Shown one piece after another: positions 5,615-11,805 of a stretch of DNA of 38,595 nucleotides. Both the position numbers and the translations under genes were made by a program. Every line of letters begins with the position of its first letter. Within the stretch, counting starts at the first letter, position 1. This DNA comes from a virus. The notes beneath the pieces are model-generated. The model had not been told where the DNA came from, searched no databases, and was given only the letters and a program-made list of their open reading frames with translations. The stretch is taken from IMG/VR virus record IMGVR_UViG_3300022751_000012, positions 1-38,595 of that record; one strand, given 5' to 3'.

Positions 5615-5754
5615 CCGAACTCCTCCTCACTCACATCATCACACCCGGTTATAGAACCCTCTCTCGTGAAGCTAGATCAGTATTAGCTAGAGAGGCTTGG
5701 GAAGATGTGAGGGCGGCGCAGTTGAGGCGCGCTCGTGAGCGGTTTGACCGATGA
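5611..5754 (+). CDS. Hypothetical protein, 47 aa
   Basis: ATGA-coupled on both sides with GGAGAGG upstream. The C-terminal half is a basic helix (REAWEDVRAAQLRRARERF). No family is recognised. Confidence 0.5.
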   Translation: MTELLLTHIITPGYRTLSREARSVLAREAWEDVRAAQLRRARERFDR

Positions 5755-5906
5755 CGCCGCCGCCTGACCTTCCCTGCCCGATCTGCGGCAAGATCATTAG
5801 CGATGAGGAGTATGTGGTGAATTGGGCTTCGTGTTCTGATTGCTACTCAAAGCACGTCAACGCGTATTTCGAAGCCAACCCGCACGGATTTCCTGATGGC
5901 ACGTAA
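5751..5906 (+). CDS. Small zinc-ribbon protein, 51 aa
   Basis: Two CxxC pairs (CPIC near residue 9 and CSDC near 28) separated by about 15 residues form a probable single zinc ribbon. The rest (KHVNAYFEANPHGFP) is short. Such mini zinc ribbons are frequent in phage early regions as nucleic-acid or protein adaptors. It overlaps both neighbours. Zinc binding is inferred from the pattern. Confidence 0.6.
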   Translation: MTPPPDLPCPICGKIISDEEYVVNWASCSDCYSKHVNAYFEANPHGFPDGT

Positions 5907-6105
5907 GCCCACAGCCCCAATCTCGCTTCCCGGCACAAGCGAGCCTTACACACCGGCAATGATAACCAATCTGCTGCGCGCCATGCCGGATGATCGGCTA
6001 CGGGTAGCCAAGCCCTATGACTTCCAGCGCTGGCCTACACGCAAGATCGTACCCGGCAATGTCATACGTGAACTTATCGCAAACGAAAAAGCCAGGAGGA
6101 AATGA
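5896..6105 (+). CDS. Hypothetical basic protein, 69 aa
   Basis: Proline-rich N-terminus (ISLPGTSEPYTPAMITNLL) and a strongly basic end (ANEKARRK). The AMPDDRLRVAKPYDFQRW segment suggests a small folded core. It overlaps the zinc-ribbon gene by 11 bases. No family recognised. Confidence 0.6.
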   Translation: MARKPTAPISLPGTSEPYTPAMITNLLRAMPDDRLRVAKPYDFQRWPTRKIVPGNVIRELIANEKARRK

Positions 6106-6314
6106 TGGCGAAAGAACGCCCACTTACTGACGGCCAAATCCAATGCCTGCTTCTAGCAGAGCCAACGATGTTTGGCGATATCAAGATCGTTGAGGGCCTG
6201 TATGCCCGCAGCGTGTCCGGCCTGCGTAAGCGTGGATTGGTGGAGGGCAATCTCCCGCACGCCTATCTGACGGAAGCCGGAAAGGCGAAGCTCGCGGAGG
6301 TGGCAAATGTCTGA
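6105..6314 (+). CDS. Winged-helix-like small protein, 69 aa
   Basis: AGGAGG at 6094-6099 favours the ATG at 6105 (6102 is also possible). The pattern LTDGQIQCLLLAEP, VSGLRKRGLVEG and YLTEAGKAKLAEV is a helix, a recognition-like helix ending in a GLV wing, and a final helix. It is similar in layout to the gene at 10293-10520. A DNA-binding role is plausible but not proven. Confidence 0.55.
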   Translation: MAKERPLTDGQIQCLLLAEPTMFGDIKIVEGLYARSVSGLRKRGLVEGNLPHAYLTEAGKAKLAEVANV

Positions 6315-6465
6315 CATCACGCTGGCGCTTAGCGGTATGGCGAGAGATTATGAGTTCGCTTTGGAAGAGGCCATGGCCGCGATGCGAGACTATTACGACA
6401 CCAGTAGCGAGGCGCGAGCGCTCATATCGGAACTGTTCGACGCATTCCGATTGGCTGAGTTGTGA
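6307..6465 (+). CDS. Hypothetical acidic helical protein, 52 aa
   Basis: Overlaps the previous gene by eight bases and the rusA start by GTGA. All-helical and acidic (YEFALEEAMAAMRDYY, then ARALISELFDAF). It may pack as a small dimer. Function unknown. Confidence 0.55.
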   Translation: MSDITLALSGMARDYEFALEEAMAAMRDYYDTSSEARALISELFDAFRLAEL

Positions 6466-6815
6466 TCGTAACAATCCCATGGCCCGACAAAATACTAAGC
6501 CCAAACGCGCGCAGCCACTTCCACGCCAAGGCTAAGGCCACCAAGCTTTACCGTGATGCCGCGTATTGGCTCGCTAAGCAGGCTCAGAGCGTCGTTATGG
6601 CAAGCGATGGGGAAATCATGCTCAGCATCGTTTTTCGCCCCCCTGACAAGCGCAGGCGCGATCTGGATAACATGCTGGCGAGCATCAAGGGCGCGATTGA
6701 CGGGATTGCCGACGCACTGGAGGTAAACGACCAACGCTTTGCGATCACTCTGCGCCGTGGCGAGCCGGTCAAATCCGGTGCCGTGATAATCACTATTGAG
6801 GAGATGGTAGAATGA
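6462..6815 (+). CDS. rusA: RusA-family Holliday junction resolvase
   Basis: The 117-residue length equals the family norm. It opens with a beta-strand and IPWP, and carries the acidic signature RRDLDN (D67, D69), the GAIDGIADAL helix with K76, and D90 in VND. These correspond to the catalytic Asp and Lys positions of E. coli RusA. It would cut branched DNA from recombination or replication and prepare unbranched concatemers for packaging. The GTG start overlaps the previous stop (GTGA); the end overlaps dam (ATGA). Confidence 0.92.
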   Translation: MIVTIPWPDKILSPNARSHFHAKAKATKLYRDAAYWLAKQAQSVVMASDGEIMLSIVFRPPDKRRRDLDNMLASIKGAIDGIADALEVNDQRFAITLRRGEPVKSGAVIITIEEMVE

Positions 6816-7540
6816 AATACATGGGCAGCAAAAACCGCCATGCCCGCGATCTACTCCCGATCATTCTTGAGGGGCGCAAGCCGGGGCAATGGTACGTCGA
6901 GCCTTTCGTGGGCGGTGCCAATATTATCGACAAGGTTCCCGGCAAGCGCATTGGCGCTGACACGCATCGCTACCTCATTTCTCTGTGGCAAGCCGTTTCG
7001 TCCGGCTGGGAGCCGCCTTCCGATGTTAGCGAGGCTGAGTATGCATGGTGCAAAGATGAGCAGTCACGCGCTAGCCATCTGAGCGCCAACCCTATGATGC
7101 CACTCATTGGGTTCGTGGGCTTTGGCTGTTCCTATAGCGGCAAGTGGTTTGGCGGATACGCGCGCGGCAATGACACTTCTGGTCAGCCAAGAAACTATGC
7201 AGCGGAGTCCGCCCGCAACATACTGAGGCAGGCCGAAGCCTTGCGTGGCGTTGAGTTTCGCTGTTCGTCTTATGACGCGCTCGAAATTCCGCCAGCGTCG
7301 ATCATTTATTGCGATCCGCCTTATGCTGGAACGACTAAATACGCCTCAGGCGCATTCGATCATGTCAAATTCTGGCAGTGGTGCGAAGCCAAGGTTGTCG
7401 AGGGCCATACGGTATTTGTTAGTGAATACACCGCACCAGAGAGCTGGGAATGCGTTTGGTCCAAGCAGGTGAATAACACGCTAACCAAGGACACCGGCTC
7501 CAAGCAAGGCGTCGAGCGCCTTTTCACAAGGAAAGCATGA
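6812..7540 (+). CDS. dam: DNA adenine N6-methyltransferase (D12 class)
   Basis: The 242-residue protein has the SAM-binding motif in EPFVGGANI (residues 30-38), the initial KYMGSK motif and the catalytic DPPY at 168-171. This is the order of Dam-type alpha enzymes. It transfers a methyl group to adenine, most likely to protect phage DNA from restriction or mark it for replication. Recognition specificity cannot be read from sequence. It is coupled to rusA and to a small downstream gene. No cognate nuclease is beside it, so it is an orphan methylase. Confidence 0.92.
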   Translation: MKYMGSKNRHARDLLPIILEGRKPGQWYVEPFVGGANIIDKVPGKRIGADTHRYLISLWQAVSSGWEPPSDVSEAEYAWCKDEQSRASHLSANPMMPLIGFVGFGCSYSGKWFGGYARGNDTSGQPRNYAAESARNILRQAEALRGVEFRCSSYDALEIPPASIIYCDPPYAGTTKYASGAFDHVKFWQWCEAKVVEGHTVFVSEYTAPESWECVWSKQVNNTLTKDTGSKQGVERLFTRKA

Positions 7541-7665
7541 CCATGAACACCTTCCCCACGCCTGTAGGGGCGTTACGTCCTGTTGCGATACCTTTGGGGG
7601 ATGAGGATTATGTCCCTTGGAATGCTTTGGTTATTCTTTGGAATGCTGGGAGATTAGTTAAATGA
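7537..7665 (+). CDS. Hypothetical protein, 42 aa
   Basis: Proline- and hydrophobic-rich (FPTPVGALRPVAIPLGDEDY, then WNALVILWNAGRL). ATGA overlaps at both ends, AAGGAAAG upstream. The C-terminal stretch could associate with membrane. No family recognised. Confidence 0.5.
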   Translation: MTMNTFPTPVGALRPVAIPLGDEDYVPWNALVILWNAGRLVK

Positions 7666-7952
7666 CTGAGGACGTTGCTGCTTCGCAGCCGGGCTCTAGC
7701 CCTGACGGGTCGAGCCCTACGGTCTCGCCGGTTCCCGCTACGATCCCTAACGCGGGCGAGGAATACCCGCACATTAGGAAGGTTGGACGCTATCTCTTCT
7801 TCGGAATGTGTGCGGTAGGCATAGCCTTAGAGGCATATTGCGCCGCGCGCTGGACCCCGCTCGATAAGGACTTGGCGGCTACGGTTGCCAATATCGCTGG
7901 ATTCGTCGCTTTCCTGGCGTTGCGCGATATGAGCAAGCGGTGGCCGCAATGA
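7662..7952 (+). CDS. Two-TM membrane protein with repeat-encoded N-terminal tail, 96 aa
   Basis: The first 30 residues (with VAASQPG and VSPVPATIPNAG) are a Ser/Pro tail encoded by copy B of the dispersed element. Two hydrophobic stretches follow (LFFGMCAVGIALEAYCAA and ATVANIAGFVAFLAL), predicting a small inner-membrane hairpin with the tail in the cytoplasm. The tail is homologous in DNA and protein to those of the genes at 4061-4546 and 37058-37477, whose bodies are unrelated. Function unknown. Confidence 0.65.
   Translation: MTEDVAASQPGSSPDGSSPTVSPVPATIPNAGEEYPHIRKVGRYLFFGMCAVGIALEAYCAARWTPLDKDLAATVANIAGFVAFLALRDMSKRWPQ
7674..7754 (+). repeat. Dispersed element copy B
   Basis: Shares 22 identical bases with copy A (7674-7695), a CCTGACGG-TCGAGCC block with copy D, GTCTCGCC with C and D, and ATCCCTA-CGCG with A and C. 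It encodes the N-terminal tail of the two-TM protein in sense orientation. Confidence 0.75.
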
Positions 7953-8392
7953 CCAAACTCTGCTTCGTCTGCACCCGTAAGCTAGGCTCGAAAAACAAGA
8001 GCGGGCTTTGCGTAGATTGCTACCACGGTGCGCCAAAGCATCCGGTGGACAAGTCGAAGGGAACGCCCACCATCCGGTCAATCCAGGATATCGTTGCCCG
8101 CCATTATGGGCTTTCGATGACCGATATTATGGCCCCGCGTACCGATGCGCCTGTTGTTCGGGCGCGCCATGTAGCGATGTACATAGCCAAACGGATGACC
8201 ACCAAATCCCTACCGCAAATCGGTTCCATTTTCAACCGCGATCACACCTGCATTATGCATGCGGTAAAGCGGATCGAGGCGGCGCGGCTGGAGGATGAAG
8301 ACCTAGACTTCGCCATTGCCGATCTGTCTCGACGTATCACGGCGCAGCATCAGCATGCGTTGAATGAGGCGCTTACGGGGTGGATTGCGTGA
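7949..8392 (+). CDS. Zinc ribbon fused to DnaA domain IV
   Basis: The N-terminus has two CxxC pairs (C5/C8 and C21/C24). Residues 42-112 form a DnaA domain IV-like helical unit containing RARHVAMYIAKRM and the signature IFNRDHTCIMHAVKRI (RDHT at 97-100), the part of DnaA that reads the DnaA box. The AAA+ domain is absent. It should bind DnaA-box-like sites and either mark the phage origin, compete with host DnaA, or act as a regulator. I start at the ATG overlapping the previous stop; a GTG at 7940 is possible. It sits just before the replication genes. Confidence 0.85.
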   Translation: MTKLCFVCTRKLGSKNKSGLCVDCYHGAPKHPVDKSKGTPTIRSIQDIVARHYGLSMTDIMAPRTDAPVVRARHVAMYIAKRMTTKSLPQIGSIFNRDHTCIMHAVKRIEAARLEDEDLDFAIADLSRRITAQHQHALNEALTGWIA

Positions 8393-8490
8393 AGCGCTTG
8401 CGTCTGATTTAAGATGGTGTATTGTGGCGGACGAGCGCTGCTTCGTGGAAGTCGCAGCGCCCGCCACTGGCTGAAAAGGAGCCATCGCCT
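8393..8490 (+). promoter_or_regulatory. Intergenic region with hairpin and weak promoter
   Basis: One of few real gaps in the rightward unit. It holds a 7-bp perfect stem (GCGCTGC 8435-8441 with GCAGCGC 8454-8460). TTGCGT (8398) and TATTGT (8420), spacer 16, form a weak promoter candidate. AAAAGGA precedes the GTG at 8491. Confidence 0.35.
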
Positions 8491-9126
8491 GTGAACGATA
8501 TACAACCGCAATCTCCGCAAGGCAACACCAGTTGGATAACTGATCCGCTGGAAATGATCTGCGCCAATTCATTCCGAAATTTCCACGCCAAGGGGCTGGA
8601 CTATATCTGCCTGCATCGTTCACCGTCGCTGACGGTTAAGGCGTACTTTTTCGACGGTGATCTAAAGGATGTGCCCGAAATTGTAGTCCCGCACGATCAT
8701 CGCTACGACTTCAAAACAAAGGTGCTTAGCGGCGCACTTACGGACGTACAGTTCCGCGAGGGCCGTTACGGCGAAGGCGAGGTTTACCAGCGCTTTTCTT
8801 ATGACACCCCCTTGAACGGCGGCAAGGGATTTGATTGGGAGGGAGAAACTCGATTGCGGGTTTCTAGGCGTCGTCCGATGGGAAGGGGAAGCACCCTGTT
8901 CTCGCCGTTCGATGCGATTCACACCCTTTGCATAGACGCCCCAGATACAGTCGCCCTGCTTTATCAGTACGACGATATGCTGCCGGTAGGTGTGCCAACA
9001 ACAAGCTACCGCCTTGGGCTGGGCCACGACAAGCCATCCCTCGATGGATTGTATGATGAGATGACGCCGGACCATGCGCGCTATCGATTGGCAATAATCG
9101 AACATCTTTTTGCGCGGCGCGCGTGA
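8491..9126 (+). CDS. Cupin-like protein, 211 aa
   Basis: The GTG at 8491 has AAAAGGA ten bases upstream, better than the ATG at 8422, which lies before the hairpin. A cupin motif 1-like stretch (VPHDHRYDFKTKVLSG, metal ligands H, H and D) and motif 2-like FSPFDAIHTL suggest a single double-stranded beta-helix barrel, as in dioxygenases, isomerases or sugar-binding cupins. Substrate is unknown. It interrupts the DnaA-like and Rep-like genes. It could be a metabolic or DNA-modification accessory, but that is inference from fold motifs only. Confidence 0.55.
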   Translation: MNDIQPQSPQGNTSWITDPLEMICANSFRNFHAKGLDYICLHRSPSLTVKAYFFDGDLKDVPEIVVPHDHRYDFKTKVLSGALTDVQFREGRYGEGEVYQRFSYDTPLNGGKGFDWEGETRLRVSRRRPMGRGSTLFSPFDAIHTLCIDAPDTVALLYQYDDMLPVGVPTTSYRLGLGHDKPSLDGLYDEMTPDHARYRLAIIEHLFARRA

Positions 9127-9815
9127 ACCGCTGGTTCCGCCTATACGCCGACGCAATGCGCAATCCCAAGGTGGCCAGACTGTCCGATAAGGACTTCCGG
9201 CTATGGGTTCGCTTGCTCGCTGTGGCATCCGAAAACGAAGGCGCATTGCCATGCTTAGGCGACCTTAAGCATCTGCTTATGATGCGCTTAGACCACCTAT
9301 CAACGGGCCTTGATCGGCTGATAAGCGGGGGTCTTATCGACGTGCTAGCCGATGGTTACGAACCGCATCACTGGTCAAAATTCCAATACAAATCAGATAC
9401 TTCCACCGATAGGGTTCATAAGCACCGCGCAAAACGAAACGTTTCAGTAACGCCCCCAGACTCAGAAGCAGACACAGATACAGAAGTAACGGTAGCTAAA
9501 GCTACCTTAGCGCGTGTGGTTTTTCCGCGCCCTGATTGGTGTCCCGTCGATCTGTGGGATGATTGGCTAGCGGTTCGGAAAACGAAGAAGGGCCGGAACA
9601 CAGCAACCGCATACCAAGGCTTTCTGGATGACATAGCCCGATACGCCGACGCCGAATGGACACCTGAGAAAATCCTGCGCCACGCCGTCAAGAAAAGCTG
9701 GGCCGGAATTTACGACCCGAAGGAGGAACGAAATGGGCAACGAATTACAAACGGTCGAACGCACCGGCGAGCTGATGACATTGACGAAGCCGCCGCACGT
9801 CTCGGCTTTACATGA
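9123..9815 (+). CDS. Replication initiator-like protein (lambda O-like layout)
   Basis: The GTG overlaps the previous stop. Residues about 10-80 form a winged helix (LSDKDFRLWVRLLAVASENEG then LDRLISGGLIDVL). A hydrophilic linker (about 92-128, rich in S, T, D and E) follows, then a C-terminal domain (PVDLWDDWLAVRKTKKGRN, WTPEKILRHAVKKSW). This N-terminal DNA-binding, linker, C-terminal partner-binding layout is typical of phage initiators that recruit the host helicase. The linker-coding DNA holds a perfect palindrome, as lambda ori lies inside O. The last 83 bases overlap the next gene in another frame. Confidence 0.65.
   Translation: MNRWFRLYADAMRNPKVARLSDKDFRLWVRLLAVASENEGALPCLGDLKHLLMMRLDHLSTGLDRLISGGLIDVLADGYEPHHWSKFQYKSDTSTDRVHKHRAKRNVSVTPPDSEADTDTEVTVAKATLARVVFPRPDWCPVDLWDDWLAVRKTKKGRNTATAYQGFLDDIARYADAEWTPEKILRHAVKKSWAGIYDPKEERNGQRITNGRTHRRADDIDEAAARLGFT
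9491..9506. other. Perfect palindrome in the initiator linker, candidate origin element
   Basis: GGTAGCT (9491-9497) and AGCTACC (9500-9506) flank two A residues. Upstream (about 9460-9490) is a purine-rich run with AGTAACG repeated twice (9447 and 9485). Palindromes and repeats in the initiator gene are the organisation of lambdoid origins. There is no direct proof here. Confidence 0.35.
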
Positions 9816-10296
9816 CTTCATGGGCCGCTGGGAGCCGGAAGCCGCCAAGCGCGAGATGGTTCGCCACGGTTTCGACGTACCCGCCATGCTCGCACAGCAC
9901 CGTCAAGCAATGACTGCATCGCCCACAGATTGGCTCCAGAAGCGGCTGCGGCTGTTGTGGAAGTCCTCCAATCCGGGCGGCGGTTTGGACGCGGCTGCAT
10001 GGCTGCACGAAACCGGACGACTGTTGCAGGATATTCCGCAGGACATTCTGGGCGAGGCGATTGACGACGCGGTAAAGAACTCGCCCAAGGGCTACATGCC
10101 CGGTGTTGGCGAGATACGCCAGCAAGCCAACGCGGCACTGACAGCCCGCAAAACCCAATTGCTGCGCCTGGAGATACTGAGCAGGATGGCTGACAAGCCC
10201 GCACCGAAACCCGAGCTTGAGCCGGAATTGAGCGAGGCCGACCACAAGGAAATAGAACATCTACGCAAGAAGTTTGGATTAGGAGAAATGAAGTGA
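9733..10296 (+). CDS. Replication-associated protein, possible helicase-loader analogue, 187 aa
   Basis: An AGGAGG at 9721-9726 inside the end of the initiator gene fixes the start at 9733 despite the 83-base overlap. The protein is largely helical (EAAKREMVRHGFDVPAML, DWLQKRLRLLWKSSNP, GVGEIRQQANAALTARK) with a charged C-terminal tail. It follows an O-like gene as lambda P does and has a similar helical character. I see no Walker motif, so it is not an ATPase loader of the DnaC type. The function is inferred from position. Confidence 0.55.
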   Translation: MGNELQTVERTGELMTLTKPPHVSALHDFMGRWEPEAAKREMVRHGFDVPAMLAQHRQAMTASPTDWLQKRLRLLWKSSNPGGGLDAAAWLHETGRLLQDIPQDILGEAIDDAVKNSPKGYMPGVGEIRQQANAALTARKTQLLRLEILSRMADKPAPKPELEPELSEADHKEIEHLRKKFGLGEMK

Positions 10297-10520
10297 CACG
10301 CGAGGAATGTGATTTGATGGCGCTTGAGTATCTCCGGGACGGTGGTCCGCATACAATCGGGGTGATCGACACCGAGGAAAAGATGGGCGCTGCACTGGTG
10401 TTCGCTGACCTGAGAAACCGGGGGCTGGTTGCAACCGCCAACTTTGGCAGCGGTATGGTTCAGCACACGATCACCAAAGCCGGGCTTGAATTTACCGAAA
10501 ATAATTCACGTTTGGTCTAA
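10293..10520 (+). CDS. Winged-helix-like protein, 75 aa
   Basis: GTG start with AGGAGA upstream, overlapping the previous stop. Pattern: TREECDLMALEYLRDG, then VFADLRNRGLVATA and HTITKAGLEFTE, a small winged-helix layout like the gene at 6105-6314. It could be a DNA-binding regulator of replication or of the downstream genes. The first copy of a 14-base direct repeat (10497-10510) overlaps its 3' end. Confidence 0.55.
   Translation: MTREECDLMALEYLRDGGPHTIGVIDTEEKMGAALVFADLRNRGLVATANFGSGMVQHTITKAGLEFTENNSRLV
10497..10510 (+). repeat. 14-base direct repeat, copy 1 (DnaA-box-like core)
   Basis: GAAAATAATTCACG is identical at 10742-10755. Its TAATTCACG core matches the DnaA box TTATNCACA at seven of nine positions and is A/T-rich. 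It lies just after the replication genes and flanks the GGQ gene on the left. Confidence 0.5.
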
Positions 10521-10533
10521 CGGGAGATATGAA

Positions 10534-10743
10534 ATGCCGGTGACGATTGAGATATGGCCCCCGCGAGCGGTAGGCGGGCAGCACGTAGGCACAGGGCCTA
10601 GTGGTATCCGAGTTACGCACGAGCCTAGCGGCATTCAGGCTTTCGTGGACATTGGGCACTCGCAGCACGTCAACAAGATGATTGCCATGGAGATGCTTGA
10701 GGCCGCGCTGACACACCCGCGCTATCGAGGGCCAATCGACTGA
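10534..10743 (+). CDS. Minimal GGQ-domain protein (release factor / ArfB-like), 69 aa
   Basis: After GGGAGAT, the ATG at 10534 opens a 69-residue protein with the class I release-factor catalytic signature. GGQH is at 14-17, SGIRVTHEPSGI follows, and SQHVNKMIAMEML is the closing helix. In RF1/RF2 and ArfB (YaeJ) this domain enters the peptidyl-transferase centre and hydrolyses peptidyl-tRNA. Here there is no codon-recognition domain and no ArfB-like basic tail, so it is only the GGQ core. It could rescue or terminate translation on phage or host ribosomes, possibly with a partner. The longer upstream frame lacks a ribosome site. Confidence 0.82.
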   Translation: MPVTIEIWPPRAVGGQHVGTGPSGIRVTHEPSGIQAFVDIGHSQHVNKMIAMEMLEAALTHPRYRGPID

Positions 10744-10755
10744 AAATAATTCACG
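10742..10755 (+). repeat. 14-base direct repeat, copy 2
   Basis: Identical to 10497-10510. It begins at the stop codon of the GGQ gene and precedes the promoter candidate at 10775. The two copies flank the GGQ gene. Confidence 0.5.
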
Positions 10756-10774
10756 ATAGAGCGCATTATAGCGC

Positions 10775-10802
10775 TTGACGGCTGTAACGCTACGTGTAGG
10801 AT
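10775..10802 (+). promoter_or_regulatory. Candidate internal promoter
   Basis: TTGACG (10775-10780), 16 bases, then TAGGAT (10797-10802). It lies in an 87-base gap, 29 bases upstream of the RMF-like gene. An AGCGC/GCGCT dyad with an ATTATA loop overlaps its upstream edge. It would start a middle transcript for the small genes that follow. Confidence 0.5.
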
Positions 10803-10830
10803 TACGGCAACAGCAAGGGAGCTTGGCAAG

Positions 10831-10986
10831 ATGGAATACGGGATCGACATTCAGGCAATTTACAACGAGGGCCGTGCCGCATTCGCAAGCGGAAGTGTCT
10901 TCGCCAACCCCTACACTGATAACTTTCGGGCTGACTTCTGGGCGCAGGGTTTCCACAACGCGGCGCGTAAGGCAAAGCTAGCATGA
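10831..10986 (+). CDS. RMF/CrpP-like small protein, 51 aa
   Basis: The gene has AAGGGA upstream and overlaps the next start (ATGA). The spacing of conserved residues follows ribosome modulation factor and CrpP: EGRAAFASG, then NPY, an arginine, W, and GFHNAAR (compare GYQAGIAG, CPY, R, W, GWREA in E. coli RMF). RMF binds 16S rRNA near the anti-Shine-Dalgarno and dimerises ribosomes. Phage and plasmid relatives are of unclear role. It follows directly after the GGQ gene, suggesting a translation-targeting pair. Family assignment rests on the motif spacing only. Confidence 0.72.
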   Translation: MEYGIDIQAIYNEGRAAFASGSVFANPYTDNFRADFWAQGFHNAARKAKLA

Positions 10987-11195
10987 CGCCGGAGATTATC
11001 GACGCTGCGATCATTGAGGCCGAGCGCTTCATTGAGCGCGCACGTGAAGCCCGCGCCGCCCTGAATTGGGTTGAGTTCAAGAACGTCAGCGGAGGGTTTT
11101 ACGAGAACTCCGATACGCGCCGTTCCGCCGCCATGAAGCGGGCTAGTATGGACCTGACGCGCGCGCTTGTGGCAATCCGGAAGCCGGACGCATGA
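10983..11195 (+). CDS. Hypothetical helical protein, 70 aa
   Basis: Mostly one or two long helices (PEIIDAAIIEAERFIERAR, AAMKRASMDLTRALVAIRK). It overlaps both neighbours by ATGA. No family recognised. Confidence 0.6.
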   Translation: MTPEIIDAAIIEAERFIERAREARAALNWVEFKNVSGGFYENSDTRRSAAMKRASMDLTRALVAIRKPDA

Positions 11196-11392
11196 CTGAC
11201 CCCCACGCCCGTCAAAAGCGCTACCGCAAACGCATAAAGGCAAAGGCTGACTCTGCGAAGATCATGGAGGCTGCGTTGCGTGAGATTGTGCGGCTTTGCG
11301 ATTACGCTTCCGATGGCGGCGACATCGCCCGCAATGCCCTAGCAATAGTAAATCAACACCGGAACAGCGAAGACAACGGAGACAAGCAATGA
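11192..11392 (+). CDS. Hypothetical basic protein, 66 aa
   Basis: Strongly basic N-terminus (HARQKRYRKRIKAKADSAK) followed by a helix with a cysteine and an acidic tail. The basic start could bind nucleic acid. Coupled by ATGA on both sides. Confidence 0.6.
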   Translation: MTDPHARQKRYRKRIKAKADSAKIMEAALREIVRLCDYASDGGDIARNALAIVNQHRNSEDNGDKQ

Positions 11393-11715
11393 GTGACAAC
11401 CGAAGTGCGTTTCCGGTGAATGCTGCCAATCTTGGTGGCCCCGGTTCATATGAAGCCGACCCCGGAATGTCGCTGCGAGACTACTTCGCGGTTCACGCCG
11501 ATCAGCCGGGCGTTAGCGAGATTGTGACTATGGCTGGTGGGGAAACTGACGGGTTTATGGTCAAGTTCTCCCGCGATAGCGAGGGGCAAAAGTTCAACGA
11601 TTGGTGGAATGATCTGCCGCTTGCCGACCGCCTCGATCTTTCCGCGCGCGTCCGTTACGCAATGGCAGATGCCATGATGGTGGCCCGCGATAGTCGATCA
11701 AAGCCCGAAGGGTGA
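11389..11715 (+). CDS. Conserved phage protein (NRSAFP...LRDYFA type), 108 aa
   Basis: The start is the ATG at 11389 overlapping the previous stop, with GGAG upstream. The NRSAFPVN start, the GMSLRDYFAVHA motif and the end ARVRYAMADAMMVAR are a common combination in siphovirus and podovirus accessory proteins of unknown function. A longer frame from 11296 has no ribosome site. Confidence 0.7.
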   Translation: MSDNRSAFPVNAANLGGPGSYEADPGMSLRDYFAVHADQPGVSEIVTMAGGETDGFMVKFSRDSEGQKFNDWWNDLPLADRLDLSARVRYAMADAMMVARDSRSKPEG

Positions 11716-11805
11716 AGACGCTTAGCGGCTTCATTCACGCGAGCGACGGTGCGTAGCAATCGCCCAAACTACAGCTAAGTCATTATAAGACAACGGAGAG
11801 ACACA
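11716..11805 (+). promoter_or_regulatory. Short intergenic region, no firm signal
   Basis: Ninety bases without a gene. A TATAAG at about 11783 is -10-like, but no matching -35 was found. CGGAGAG precedes the next ATG as ribosome site. Nothing else convincing. Confidence 0.25.

Noticed and set aside
8422-8490. Earlier ATG start for the cupin-like gene
   Set aside because: It would include the hairpin stem and a low-quality N-terminus; the GTG at 8491 has AAAAGGA at good spacing.
10429-10533. N-terminal extension of the GGQ gene (104 aa)
   Set aside because: The extension overlaps the preceding gene in another frame; GGGAGAT positions the ATG at 10534.
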